DNA from: Cladopsammia gracilis
Lineage: Eukaryota > Cnidaria > Anthozoa > Scleractinia > Dendrophylliidae
Length of the DNA: 64,000 bases
Direction: 5' to 3'
Assembly (NCBI GenBank): GCA_022457155.1
Contig: JAJGOT010000322.1
Location: forward strand, 796,001 to 860,000
Shown here one piece after another: positions 42,901 to 54,000 of the stretch. The first letter of the stretch is position 1. Each line of letters opens with the position of its first letter. The notes under the pieces are model-generated. The model saw nothing but the letters and a program-made list of their open reading frames with translations, ran no database searches and was not told the origin of the DNA. The position numbers were made by a program, and so were the translations under genes.

Positions 42901-45126
42901 ATGGGAAAACCTAGCAGAAGGCAGAAGGGTAGCCTTACCTACAGTGCAGGGGTAGTAGCAGCCCTCCCTATTGTAATTTCTCATAAACTAGAGATAAGAA
43001 CGTGGTAGTGACCACTAGGCTTGCTCAAGATGTGGATTGATAAAGATTTAGAAGCAACTGTAGCTTAAGCTTACATTGAGCTCCAGTCACTTGAATATTT
43101 TTATCATTTACTTTTTGATAATGGTATTGGAATAAAACCAAAACATACATGTAAATGCTAAGTTTAACAAAATATGCTGTTTCATTCTTTATTTTACCCA
43201 AGTTTCCATAGCAATGTACATGTTTGCCACTGGGAGAATTTCCTCCCCTTATGAAGGCGCCTCAGGCAGCCGCTATCGATCCATTGTTTATCTCATCTCC
43301 CCCTCAATGTGTGGCAATGTATGGCAATGAGGGTGGTCACAGCCAGGGTTTTGTTACCTCCTCAGTGGTTCTTTTACATCCCAATCGGAGATGGGACCAC
43401 CATTTCTATGTGGTCATACAAGCCATGCGAAGGTCTAACCATTTGCAGATGTCATAGCAAAGGCAGCACCTTCCTCCTCAGTTATTGTAAGAGCCCGAGT
43501 GTTGGTCCAGCCGGGATCCAAACCCGCGACCTCCCGCTTTGCAGAGTAGCACTCTATCAACTGAGCTAACCAGGTGGCAGTAACAAACTAGAGTTAAGAA
43601 CTTGTGGTAGTGACCACTAGGCTTGCTCGAGATGTAAATTGATAAAGATTTACAAGCAACTGTAGTTTAGTGTGAGCCTCCCTGTAATCATACTTTGTTT
43701 TTTTGTACAGGTTCACAATATTTTACAAGAGATAGTGATGGGTGGCATGGTGTTAGAAACTAACATGTCAGAGATTTTAACCCACATTGAAGCACAGAAT
43801 AAACTAGAAAAATCAGAGGTTAGTCCTCAGGTGGATTATTTTATAGTTAGAATACTTTGTTCCCATACACAATATAGTATGTCAGTAAGCAAAAAGCAAG
43901 CAATATATATTGACTGTGGCATATTTGGCTTTTAAAATGTTTCCAAAAATTTGACTGATCAACATCTCCTCAAACATTCTCATGGACTTCAAATTTGTTC
44001 AAATAAAATGTTGGAAAATTGTCTTTAACCGTCTAACTCCCAAGTGTGCCAAACATCAATTTTCAAGAAAAATCCTAAATTTAATTTTGTAAAAATAACA
44101 TTGAAAAACAAGTGGTACCATGCAAAAGTACTGCCAAAGAGGTTTCATTTGAATGATCACACCATAGAATTTCATTGACAGACATCGACAGTTGGCCGAC
44201 AGTCTGTCAAACAGATTACGGACAGATACTTGTCAACAGACCAAACTCATACAAGTAACCAGCCGAGGGTTAAATGTACAAACACTTGTCTTACCTTGTT
44301 TAGCCGTTTGTTGGGCAACTGTTGGTCATTTGTCGGCCAACAGATATTTTGGGAAGCTATAAGTCAATTTTACCCATTTTTCACCACCAGCAGCACAGGA
44401 GACCAAGTGTATTGTTTGCATATTAAGGATATTCAAAAATATAAGACATTGTATGGAATTTCGAATTCAAAATCAAAATTGCTGATTAAAATCGTTGAAA
44501 CTTTTATTGGTGTTGTGTTCTATCTTTATACAGTGTTTCTATGCTATTTGAGCGATTTTTATTCCGTTTATCTTACCTTGTATAATATAACTGAAAGGAA
44601 GGAGAGTTCGGTAGCTTTCGGCGTTCTACACATGTCCACAAATGGCTCATTTTTCGCACAAAAATAGGACCGTGCTGCTCCTATTCTGACTGGTTGTCAT
44701 TACAGCAGAATAACGTTAAATTACATTTCTTCAAACAAATTGAACATCCCTTGTTATTATGACAAATAAGCTGCTACACAAAATCACATAGCACTGCAGA
44801 ATAGACCTCGGATGCGCGGTTTTGAAATTCCATACAATGTCTTATATTTTCAAATATCATTAATATGCAAACATTACGCTTGGGTTTCCTGTGCTAGCAG
44901 TGCCAACCTCCATGATTTCCAGATGCCGGTACCAATAAAATTTGTCGTTGTTATGTGAAACATTACATATAATTTTTTTTTGTAGGCTGGAATCAGTGCT
45001 GCACCTCAGAGGGCCATGTCTGCTGTCAGAAATATTAGTCCAAACCTACACAATCTACCAAAACCCAATATAAATCTACCTTCTATGCCATCACTACCAC
45101 ATATTAACTTGCCGTCGTTCAAATAG
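39919..45126 (+). CDS. AP3S: AP-3 complex sigma subunit, 6 exons, 197 aa
   Basis: Small (sigma) chain of the AP-3 adaptor, which sorts membrane proteins from endosomes or trans-Golgi to lysosomes and lysosome-related organelles; with delta it binds dileucine signals. Exons: 39919-39987, 41363-41454, 42336-42447, 42663-42734, 43711-43818, 44986-45126; all GT-AG and in phase (594 nt). It starts MIKAILVFNNHGKPR, almost identical to vertebrate AP3S1. It contains LIGGSDFKIIYRHYATLYFV, ESELGILDLIQVFVETLD and CELDLIFHMDKVHNILQE, all hallmark longin-like sigma-fold text. Exon 6 encodes a Pro- and Asn-rich tail ending NLPSFK, as in vertebrate AP3S1/2. Vertebrate length is about 193. The AP3S1/AP3S2 split cannot be assigned. 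Introns carry a mariner-like element (1) and a SINE (4). Confidence 0.97.
40349..41303. mobile_element. 955-bp mariner-like element with internal tandem repeats
   Basis: Starts CAGTGGAACCACCATTAA and ends GCAGAGGTTCCACTG; TA flanks both sides (40347-40348, 41304-41305). The interior has at least five copies of a unit with TAATAGAGGTGATAATTACA and AGCCAGGACCAGGAGAAGTG. No transposase is visible. It fills most of AP-3 sigma intron 1. Confidence 0.8.
42985..43077 (+). repeat. Local direct duplication, copy 1
   Basis: AAACTAGAGATAAGAACGTG through TAAAGATTTAGAAGCAACTG matches 43585-43676 at most positions. The two copies bracket a 500-bp stretch that holds a SINE in AP-3 sigma intron 4. Confidence 0.75.
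43222..43580 (-). repeat. tRNA-derived SINE, about 360 bp
   Basis: On the minus strand it begins CTGCCACCTGGTTAGCTCAG (box A region), followed by AAAGCGGGAGGTCGCGGGTT and GGATCCCGGCTGG (box B region), then a non-tRNA body and tail. The tRNA head is well kept compared with the other SINE copies here. The short open frames over this segment are therefore not genes. Confidence 0.8.
43585..43676 (+). repeat. Local direct duplication, copy 2
   Basis: Second copy of the 42985-43077 sequence. It starts directly at the tRNA-like head of the SINE and ends about 35 bp before AP-3 sigma exon 5. Confidence 0.75.
44160..44380. repeat. GTCGGCC-containing repeat, related to the 53085 element
   Basis: Contains ACAGTTGGCCGACAGTCTGT and TTTGTCGGCCAACAG words in both orientations, like the palindromic element at 53085-53239, but without its perfect arms. 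Lies in AP-3 sigma intron 5. Borders are approximate. Confidence 0.5.
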
Positions 45127-45485
45127 ACTTAGAATTATATTTTTATAATCAAATATTGCCAATATTATATATCAGTAAAATTGTAATGATAGAGTTTTCT
45201 CCAGTGAAAATTTTTTTTGTTGGTGTACAGGTTATAATATTCTAAATTCAATTTTGTTGTTAAAAAAGTGGTCATGTGTACAGTTTCATTTTTGTGTAGG
45301 TACCATTTTAAATTAGTGATAAAGGAATATTTAGGGTTAAGCAAGGATTTCCTATTTGGAATTAAGCGACTAAAATTGATGTTTTATGTTTTTGATGGAT
45401 CAAAACCTGAAAAGGTTACTGTTTCGTGCTTTGGACTCTATGATCAACTGTCATCTGCTGTTTGTAGTTGTCACACATCTTTTAA

Positions 45486-46237
45486 GGACGTTCGCCCTAA
45501 CTGTTTATGCGCATCCTTACTGCGCATGCAATTCATGTTGCAATGCCATTCTACGTCATGCATGAGCGATTCTTGATAGATAATGTTCTTTGCCAATAGA
45601 CCTCTTTAGCTTGTACATTTTGTTTTCCCATTGTAGGTCATGTGATGTTCTCAAGGGAATTCGTTCTTTGTCTTTTCATAAATTATGGATACATATGCAC
45701 GTGAAGAAAACAAAATTTAAAAGAAACAGTTCTCTAGGGTAACATCACATGACCTACATTGGGAAAACAAAATGTACAAGCTAAAGAGGTCTATTCTCAA
45801 CAGATTGTGAAAAAAAAATCACAAAAATCAAATCTTGGAAGTTTAAATTTTTCCCATTTTTCTAGCCACGGGACATAGAATCCTGCCATCTTGTGGCTGT
45901 CAGAGTTTGCAAATGCTGTCGTTTAAAGATTAGATTTCCTTTGAGGGACATCACCAGCTGAATGAATTTGCGTAACAGACTTACTTGCATAAAATTTGGG
46001 AAAGAAAGTTGCATTTTAGAGATTCATTTGCAATATTTTTAGACTACACTGTAACAGACATTGTGGTCATATTCAGTAAGGAAGACTAATTTTTCAAAAT
46101 TAGGGTCGCCTTTCAGACTGATATCTTATCTTGGAAACGAAGTTGGTGACCCCCATTTTTTTTGCATATCTGACACGAATAACTCGTAACCTAGCTGTAG
46201 CAAAAGTCAATGTTGGAAGATTTTTGTGCAAACGTCC
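45486..46237. mobile_element. 752-bp TIR element, TTAA target site, hosting another element
   Basis: Starts GGACGTTCGCCC and ends GCAAACGTCC; TTAA lies on both sides (45482-45485, 46238-46241). A 193-bp TA-flanked element (45599-45791) is nested inside. Located just past the AP-3 sigma stop codon. Confidence 0.65.
45599..45791. mobile_element. 193-bp TIR element, TA target site (nested)
   Basis: Starts GACCTCTTTAGCTTGTACAT and ends ATGTACAAGCTAAAGAGGTC, with inverted ends over 50 bp long. TA flanks both sides (45597-45598, 45792-45793). It sits inside the TTAA element 45486-46237, so it inserted later. Confidence 0.85.
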
Positions 46238-48052
46238 TTAAGACGATACAATATTTTAAAACTACAAGTGCCTGTTGAAAGACTTCACCAAGTTTGCCAA
46301 TGAAACAGTGGTTTAATTAATCAAATTTTCTTGAGGCAGTGACTTTTTTGACGATGTTGCACGGTAAAGTGACTTACCACTTATCATAAATTTCTCGCTG
46401 TTTGGTTGGTTGTGTACCCCTTTTGCACTAGGCTATTTTAACACAACCATAACACTCTGCTTATGTACAAATGTTGATTCAAACATGGTAGGGACTAAGC
46501 TTCACATTTGGTAAATGGGTTCATATAATCTTTTGAATGCTTTGGGACCCACTTCCTCTCATGTTTTCCCTAAGCTAGTAATTATATGTAAGCATGCACC
46601 ATTTTTTTTTGTTTCCTAGTACCAGTGACAAACGTACGGAGGGCCCTTGCATCAATAAAAGTTTTATTTCACCATGTTATGTGTCCTTACTTAAACAGAA
46701 TGAAAAAACTGTCAAAGAAATTGTCTTTTGTACATTACTTAAGCTATAAATGAAAGTTTGATTTTCTGTAATGAATAAAATCATAGTCGATAATAATAAT
46801 AATCATTGATGCACCTGACAACAGTATGCTACAAAACAATACCTTTGAAAATACATTAAAATAATTTAATCTAAGGGCTGTTCAATGAAATATATTATTA
46901 ATTAAATTAATAAGTTAACAAAATCTACCACACATTGTAAATTTAGAAATTCTAAAAACAATATTACATTTAGTTAACAAAATTTACTTTTCCCCACACA
47001 AAAGTGGAAGTAATACCATACAAAATTAGTTATACAATATAATTATGTAACATGCCTGATATCCGGATTATTTCTACAAAGTAATGCCATGCTAATGAAT
47101 AATGTGTTTTGATTTGCAAAATAAAAAAATAACTAAATTGGCTTAAGCATGTAAGTGACAGATAACTGATATTATAAAGCACATGTTGATTTCTTTATTT
47201 TCCAAAACAACCAAGTACTTTTAATTTTATGAAACTATACTTCCACTGAGTTATGCTACAGAATACCAACTGACTCGTGTACCTTCACGCGACTTTAAAC
47301 CAATTATTATGTACAACAGACACTTGGAATGTTTTTGGGAAAAAAGTTCCGTATATTTACAATCGGTTTCAGTTAATATTTTAATGTGACTAAGGCCCGG
47401 TTCAAACGTCGAACTTCACATGTGCCGAATCTAATGCAAATGAGCAAGAACAATAGATTTTGCTCATTTGCATTAGATTCGGCACATGTGAAGTTCGACG
47501 TTTGAACTGGGCCTAATAACAATGCATTGTTCTGAATAAAAGAAACATGATCCAAAAAACCTGAAAATGAGATCCTCATATAAATTATATTGTGAGCTAC
47601 CTTCTGCAAAGATCACCTTTCATTCTTTAACAATGGCTCACATAACGCAATGTAAGGTTTTCGATAAAGAAAAATTTAGAGTGAATTTTAGTCCACAACT
47701 GCTTTATGGACATCTCCCTCAATAACGGACAGTATAAATCCCGGCAAATACAATTTACTAAAATTCACTTCCACTGATAAAGACACTCCACTACCGACAT
47801 CAAATTGTGGTCCATTATATTTTTGCAAACCACCAACAAACGATTGTCTTGGTCAATTACTAAATTCTCAAAACAAACCTTACAAGAAACAGGTGAACTT
47901 GAATTTTTAACTGGCTTGAGCTCATTTTAACTGCACTAAGCTGATGATAAAAACATTTTTTCTTTGAGTTCAGATGTGTTTTAATTACTAATTTGCATTC
48001 TCTGCAGCGTGATTCCCACTCTCGTTTTGAGCCTAAATTTTGGTAACAATCT
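46238..48052. other. Intergenic stretch between converging genes
   Basis: Non-coding AT-rich DNA between AP-3 sigma (plus) and the BNIP2-like gene (minus). It should hold both 3' UTRs. An AATAAA at 46654-46659 is a possible distal signal for AP-3 sigma. A near-perfect hairpin element lies at 47394-47513. No exon recognised. Confidence 0.55.
47394..47513. mobile_element. 120-bp near-perfect hairpin element
   Basis: Arms 47394-47447 and 47460-47513 pair over 54 bp with one mismatch and a 12-nt spacer. TAA is on both sides (47391-47393, 47514-47516), a 3-bp duplication as seen in PIF/Harbinger-type elements. Each arm contains the octamer ATGCAAAT or its complement. Transcription would give a long hairpin RNA. 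Confidence 0.85.
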
Positions 48053-51000
48053 TCATGGGCCATGCACTTGTCTGTAAGCTGGATCCGCTCTGCAAAAGGA
48101 AAAACTATGTTGGAACTAAAATACACCAAGACTTCATAAACCAGTTAACAGAATTGACCCTAAGCACTGTCTAGGCAGTTCTCTATTGCCGCAAAGATGA
48201 CAGCAATCAATCGCTGTCCATTTTCCATCAAAACTACCCAGAACTAGTTTTCTTAAAAAAATTATGGCAAGTGCCCCTATAAGTCAAGATGTGATTTAAA
48301 CATTCAGGTCGTCAGTGATTGCAAGTTCTCAAACTCATTAATAATTCATGACGAGAACACAAAGGAAATCACTACCGTGAAGGAGGTTTTGAAATCGTTT
48401 CTTAATTTGCATAGATTTTGGCGATTTTATTCCTTCGTTTTCTCCGCATTTAACGATCAGTTTGAGAAGCTATATCAAACACTCGAAACAGTGTTTCATC
48501 AGATTTCCAAACACCTTGAAGTGGTTTAAAAAAACTCGGCTGCGCCTCGTTTTTCCAATCCACTTCTCGGTGTTTGGAAATCTGATGAAACACTGTTCCT
48601 CGTGTTTGATATATTACTTCAAGTTTGCATAATACTGTAGGAAGGGGTGAGGGAAATATGAGAAAGTAACCTTGGCTAAGAACATAAAAAAATTCAGACC
48701 TTTTTGAGAGGGCTTATTTTCTTTAATTGATAAAAAGTAGGACCTGTTAGATCTGCAGAATTAGTTTTGCACCCCTTGAATTAGACCCACCACATCACAT
48801 TGTAATGAAATTTAACAAGCCAGATAAGTTAGCTGTTTACCTCATGACTTCATCAGGAATGTAGATGTAGTCCACAGGGACATGGCTTGATAGACTACTG
48901 AGTGAGTGAACAAAACTAAGTTTCCGCCAAAAGCTAGCACTGAAAATCAGGAAAAAAGGAACATAATTTTATGTAATGTTTTTGTCATTTGTATTTGTGG
49001 AAAGGTTGCGAAGCTTTGGAGTTGCCTCCTTCAGACATCCTTTAGTCTCATCACAGGGGGAAGGAAGAAATGTTAAGGGTGTTTGTCGGAAATTTCAAAA
49101 AACACTGTAAAAGGTACCAGAATCTTGTTTGATGGGTGTGGTTCAAATGGATTTCACCCCTAAGAGGTACCAAATGAAAACAAAACATCATATTCTGTCT
49201 GTCTGTATTTTTTTTTTCAGGTCAATATACTGAAATAATTCTAGCGGTGTTAATTTAAGATTTTAGCACCCTAAGTAGCCTAAGAAAACAGACTACTTTT
49301 CGCCATGATGCCACTACCGTTCCCTCCTCGAAAAGGCATCCGAGAAACGAGAGAAAAAATACCATAATGATGATGTAATGCTAGTCCCAGATCAGGTGAA
49401 GGTTTTCCTTCTGATTAGTTGAAACAATCTCTCAACCAATTAGAAGGACTGCCTAGTAGTAGGTATTTTTACGCTTGTTTCTCAGATGCCTTTTTGTGAG
49501 GGAACTGTAGTGGCTTCACCACAAAAAGTCATCTGTTTTCTCAGGCTACACCCTAAGCGGTACCAATCTACAAATTTTGACCGTTAAAAGGTGCAACGAG
49601 CATCCGGGGTTAGTGGAGGATGAGCCCAATTTACAATGTGCTTGTCAATAATTTTAACCTTGAAACGACCATCTGGGTGGAAGGCTAGCTTTGGAGCAGA
49701 GAAATTAAACATTATATACCACACCGAAATAGGATATCAGAGTAAACAGAAGGACTCTTACCATGCTTTTTTTCAGTTCTGCCAAGACCTTGGACCAATA
49801 TTTTGGGTACAGTTAATAAGATATTCAAAAACCACTGTCAGTTAATATTCTATTTCATAAAATTTGATTTTAACTTTAAAACACTTACGCGAGGAATGGC
49901 TTTGCAAGTGTAATTACTGCCTTGAGTCTAAAACTAGGATGTACAATGAACATCTCCTTCATTCTTTTTTTCAACCTAAAAACAAAATATCAGGTTTAGA
50001 GTAGACATATTTTTATGCATAAGTTAAATCCTGGAAAACCCAATGAAAACAATTTGTACAGGACTGCAGTAAATAATATGCAACTGTCTCACAAGAATAT
50101 TGGTTTTGATGATATTTATAGGATCTGCTCGTGGCAGGTTTATGTTATTGTGGATCAGCTATATATTATAGTGGCCACCAAGAAAGGAGACTGCATCCCA
50201 TTACAAATTGCCTGTTACACATAAATGGTTTCTCAATGAGGCCCTGCCAGGGTAAATTCCTCCGACAGGCGACATGACCCAAAAAGTAGCAACAGCACGT
50301 AAAATGAAATTGCGACAAAAGGCAAATGTTCATTCAATTTCTGACAGCAACGTGAAAGGTTGATAAAACCCCGACATGAGACATTTTAAAATTCAGACAA
50401 GCGACACGGGACCCCCCCCCCCCTGGCAGGGCCTCCTCAATGACCAGGAGTGAGTGTACATGTAGTTAACAAATGTATGACTTTCAAATTTTCCAGCAAG
50501 CTCCTCAGTCTCTTAAATTGCTGATCATGAACAGTTGTAGAGAGAAAGAGGTTATGGGAATGACATTGCAGTGAAAAATTTTAACATTAATCTCAAGCAT
50601 GCACACTTAGTTTGAAAAGTTGTACTAAATCTCATGTTTGCACTTCAGAACTACAGGTACATGATGTAGACCAATTAAGTCTTTTCTAACAGGTGTTTTA
50701 ATTGCCTGTTACAAATAATTTTATTAGCACTTTCACAGCCAAGACTACCCACATGCAAAAGCAAAAATTATTATGTGTACATTCAAATTTTATAATTACC
50801 GGTTTTGAAAAAGAGTAAAGATTTAGAAAAACAACTTATAATAAAAATAAGCGAAAAGAAACTGGGTTCATTTTCAAGTCAAAAGGTCACTGTTCAAGTG
50901 GAGTTAATTTATACTATTGTATTCAAAGTGTCAAAACTTGTTATAGAATTCATAATTAGGTCAAAGGTGACAATGATTGGACATACATGTGCTGAAGAGC

Positions 51001-54000
51001 CAGGACAACAGGAAAGCACTGAGCACTAAGTTCAATGAATACAAAGGAGGATCTCAAAAGTCTAAAATTAGTGGTTGACAGGTTTGGTTTCTTACCCTCC
51101 TTCAATGTACTGGTAGAACCTTTTCATCCATGTAACAGAAGGTGTATTTTGTTGTCTTGTGCCACCATTCAGATACACTAAATAGTAGTCCTCATGGATG
51201 GCCAGAAGCTCAAGTGTACTTATAACATAACTACAATAAAAAATAAACAATATTCATGTAACTGTCAACAATCAATCAATAACTAATAATAATAAACAAA
51301 ATAAAATAATAAATAGGAATTTCAGTGGAATTCACGAGGTGGCTCTTACTTCCACTGTTTCTTGATCAAATTGGAATTTGGAAATGTTGTTTTTTTGTGA
51401 AGGTAGGAAAACCGGAGTTACCCGGAGAAAAACCCTCGGGGCAAGGATGAGAAGCAACAACAAACTCAACCCACATATGGCTTCGGGAATCAAATCCAGG
51501 CCACATTAAACAGTGAGAGGTGAGCACTCTCACCACTGCGCCATCCCTACTTCCCACACAACAACATTACTCTTAACAACCAAACAAAACAATATTATAG
51601 CTATCAACCATCGAAGCTTTGCATGGTAGCAGACTATGATGACCAGTAATTGAAACACATCATTTGTCATTGTTGTTTTCAACAACTCAGTACAACAACT
51701 TTACTTAGGACAAAGAAACAATACAGTGTATCACTAAGTAAACAATAATATTACTTTGCCACCCACATTAACTAGCTAAAAAAGTTATTTGGGGGCCGGG
51801 GGGGGGGGGGGGGGGGGAGGGCAATTAAATGCTTTCCAGTAATTAGTGTTCAATGGGCTATTCCAGAAAATATCCATACCAAACCATGGGCGGCAGCTTG
51901 GAAATTCCAAGGGCAGGGGGGGGGGGGGGTTCTTTGGACTGGAATCCTGAAGGCACGGGGGGTGTTTAGGCCGGGAATTCCAAAGGCAAGGGGTGTGATA
52001 AGTTCTGGATTACCAGAGTGGAAAAACAGGTTGAAATTTACACTAATCTTGACTATTGGCTTTTCTAGTTTGTAAATCTAGCATGAACTGAGGACGGCGG
52101 ATAAAGATTGATCATGCAAGTGTTTATGCAAGTGTTGCTTTTCACCGTTTCACTTTGTCTTGAGTTCTTTGAAACCAAAAACGTGCGTAGAAAGTCGTAT
52201 CAATGGTTCGCATACCATTTACCATCCACCATCTTTGTTTGCTATGCTCCTTTAGACTTACACGAAGTAGTAACCTACTAAATATGGCAGCAAACAGTGT
52301 TGTGAACATTTGCAGACGATACTTTGGACTTCCACTGGCATCGATATCGTGATCTCTCCCAAAAATATAAAGCTACAAAAACTTTGATTGGTGGTATGCA
52401 AAATAAATCGGAAATTATGTTACAAGAAAAGGTACAATTTACCATAACTTAATCTGCTAGACTGAAAACTGGGTGCCAAATTTTGCAAGAAGTACAAAAA
52501 GCATAAATTCCATTATTTTGTTGGAGCTATAATAGGGAGTCAAACAGTGAATTCAAACAGAAATTCCGAAGGCGAGGTGGGTTAATGATAATGGAATTCC
52601 GAGGGCATGGGGGGAAGAGCATTTTGAAGTTTACGAAGGCAAGGGGTGGAGGGGGGTGGGTGGGTAAAGTGTCGATGCCGCCCATGGTAGGGTATGGATA
52701 TTTTCTGGAATTGCCCAATGTCAGTAATGGCAGGGATCTTTTTGAAATGGGAGCTGGCTTTTGGAACAAATGGGCTGCCATAAAAGCAATATTAGGCCAC
52801 CAGGGCCTCAATTTGTTAGACTGTGGAGGGGTGGGGGCGGGGTAATTGGATAAATTAAAGCAGAGAAAAACTACACTACGCATATCAACTCACAAGAAAA
52901 GCTGCTCCATTAGGAAATCATAATTCTTCATACTTCTGTCTGGTAGGTAGCAGGCAGCAATCACAACAATAGTTGCTTTAGTGTCACTGAAATAACCTGG
53001 ATTTAAGACATGAACAAAGTTAGATGACATGCACCAAAGGTTAATTAAAATTTATCCTCAAAACAGTTGTAACTGACTGAGGCATTGGTAAAAGTGAAGA
53101 ACAGCTCACCTCCACCGACTGTCGGCCTACTGTCGGCCGACAGTCAGCCTACTGTTGGCCGACTGTCGGCCAACAGTTATCTGTCGGCCGACAGTTGGCT
53201 GACAGTCGGTGGAGGTGAGCTGTTCTTCACTTTTACCAAGGCATTATAGCTGCATGTGGGTTGTCATTGATGAATAAATTACCACCTGAGAAAAGTCTTG
53301 TTTTGTCACCTACTGACATTATAGCCAATGGTACCTAAAGGAAATTTATTTTACCATTTATTGACTGGCAGACTAAGATTTCTTACTCCATCTTCTTAAA
53401 GCTGTGACTATGCTACGCATACTTGCTCGGGCAATGGATCTTTTAAATACTTTGTTCTGAAGTCACCCTTACAAGTCATGCAAAGAAGGGTTTAAAAGTT
53501 GAAAAATTCAACCATTTACACATCACAAAAAATACAGGCTTGTCAGTCATTATGCCTGTGCAAGAAAGCTAATTCATACAGTAGCCAACCTTGCCCTTAA
53601 ATTTTTCTCAGGATGGTCCTATAGGCAAACATCTTACTCGCAAGAGGCATCCACCTAGATACAGTAAAATCCATAGCATTGCTTGAACCTTCACTGAATT
53701 TCTGGCTCCAAGCATGTACTATTGCAGACACTGTAGCCACTGATTACTAGTCATGTACTGTACATCCCACCACAATCCCATTTCCTAGCGAGGGGAGGGG
53801 AACAGCCAAATTAAGTGAAGTTATGCCATACCTCCATGAGAGATGACTTTCATGTAAGGCTCCAGAAGCTTCAAATCCAATATCTTGTCCCTTCCATTAA
53901 CACTCACAGTGTGCCAACGAAACCTTCCACTATCTGAACTCACTTCAGTTTTGACATGTTCTTGTCCATCTTGCCCTAATTTTTCATCCTGCCCTTCATG

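Noticed and set aside
43224..43569. 77- and 86-residue plus-strand frames
   Set aside because: They cover the antisense strand of a SINE; neither is spliced to anything nor has a domain.
44230..44667. 145-residue plus-strand frame inside AP-3 sigma intron 5
   Set aside because: Hydrophobic-looking but with no recognised family; it overlaps GTCGGCC-type repeat text and is flanked by properly spliced AP-3 sigma exons, so it is most likely chance.
51366..51557. 63-residue minus-strand frame
   Set aside because: It is the usual false frame across a tRNA-derived SINE (GAVVRVLTSH type), not a gene.
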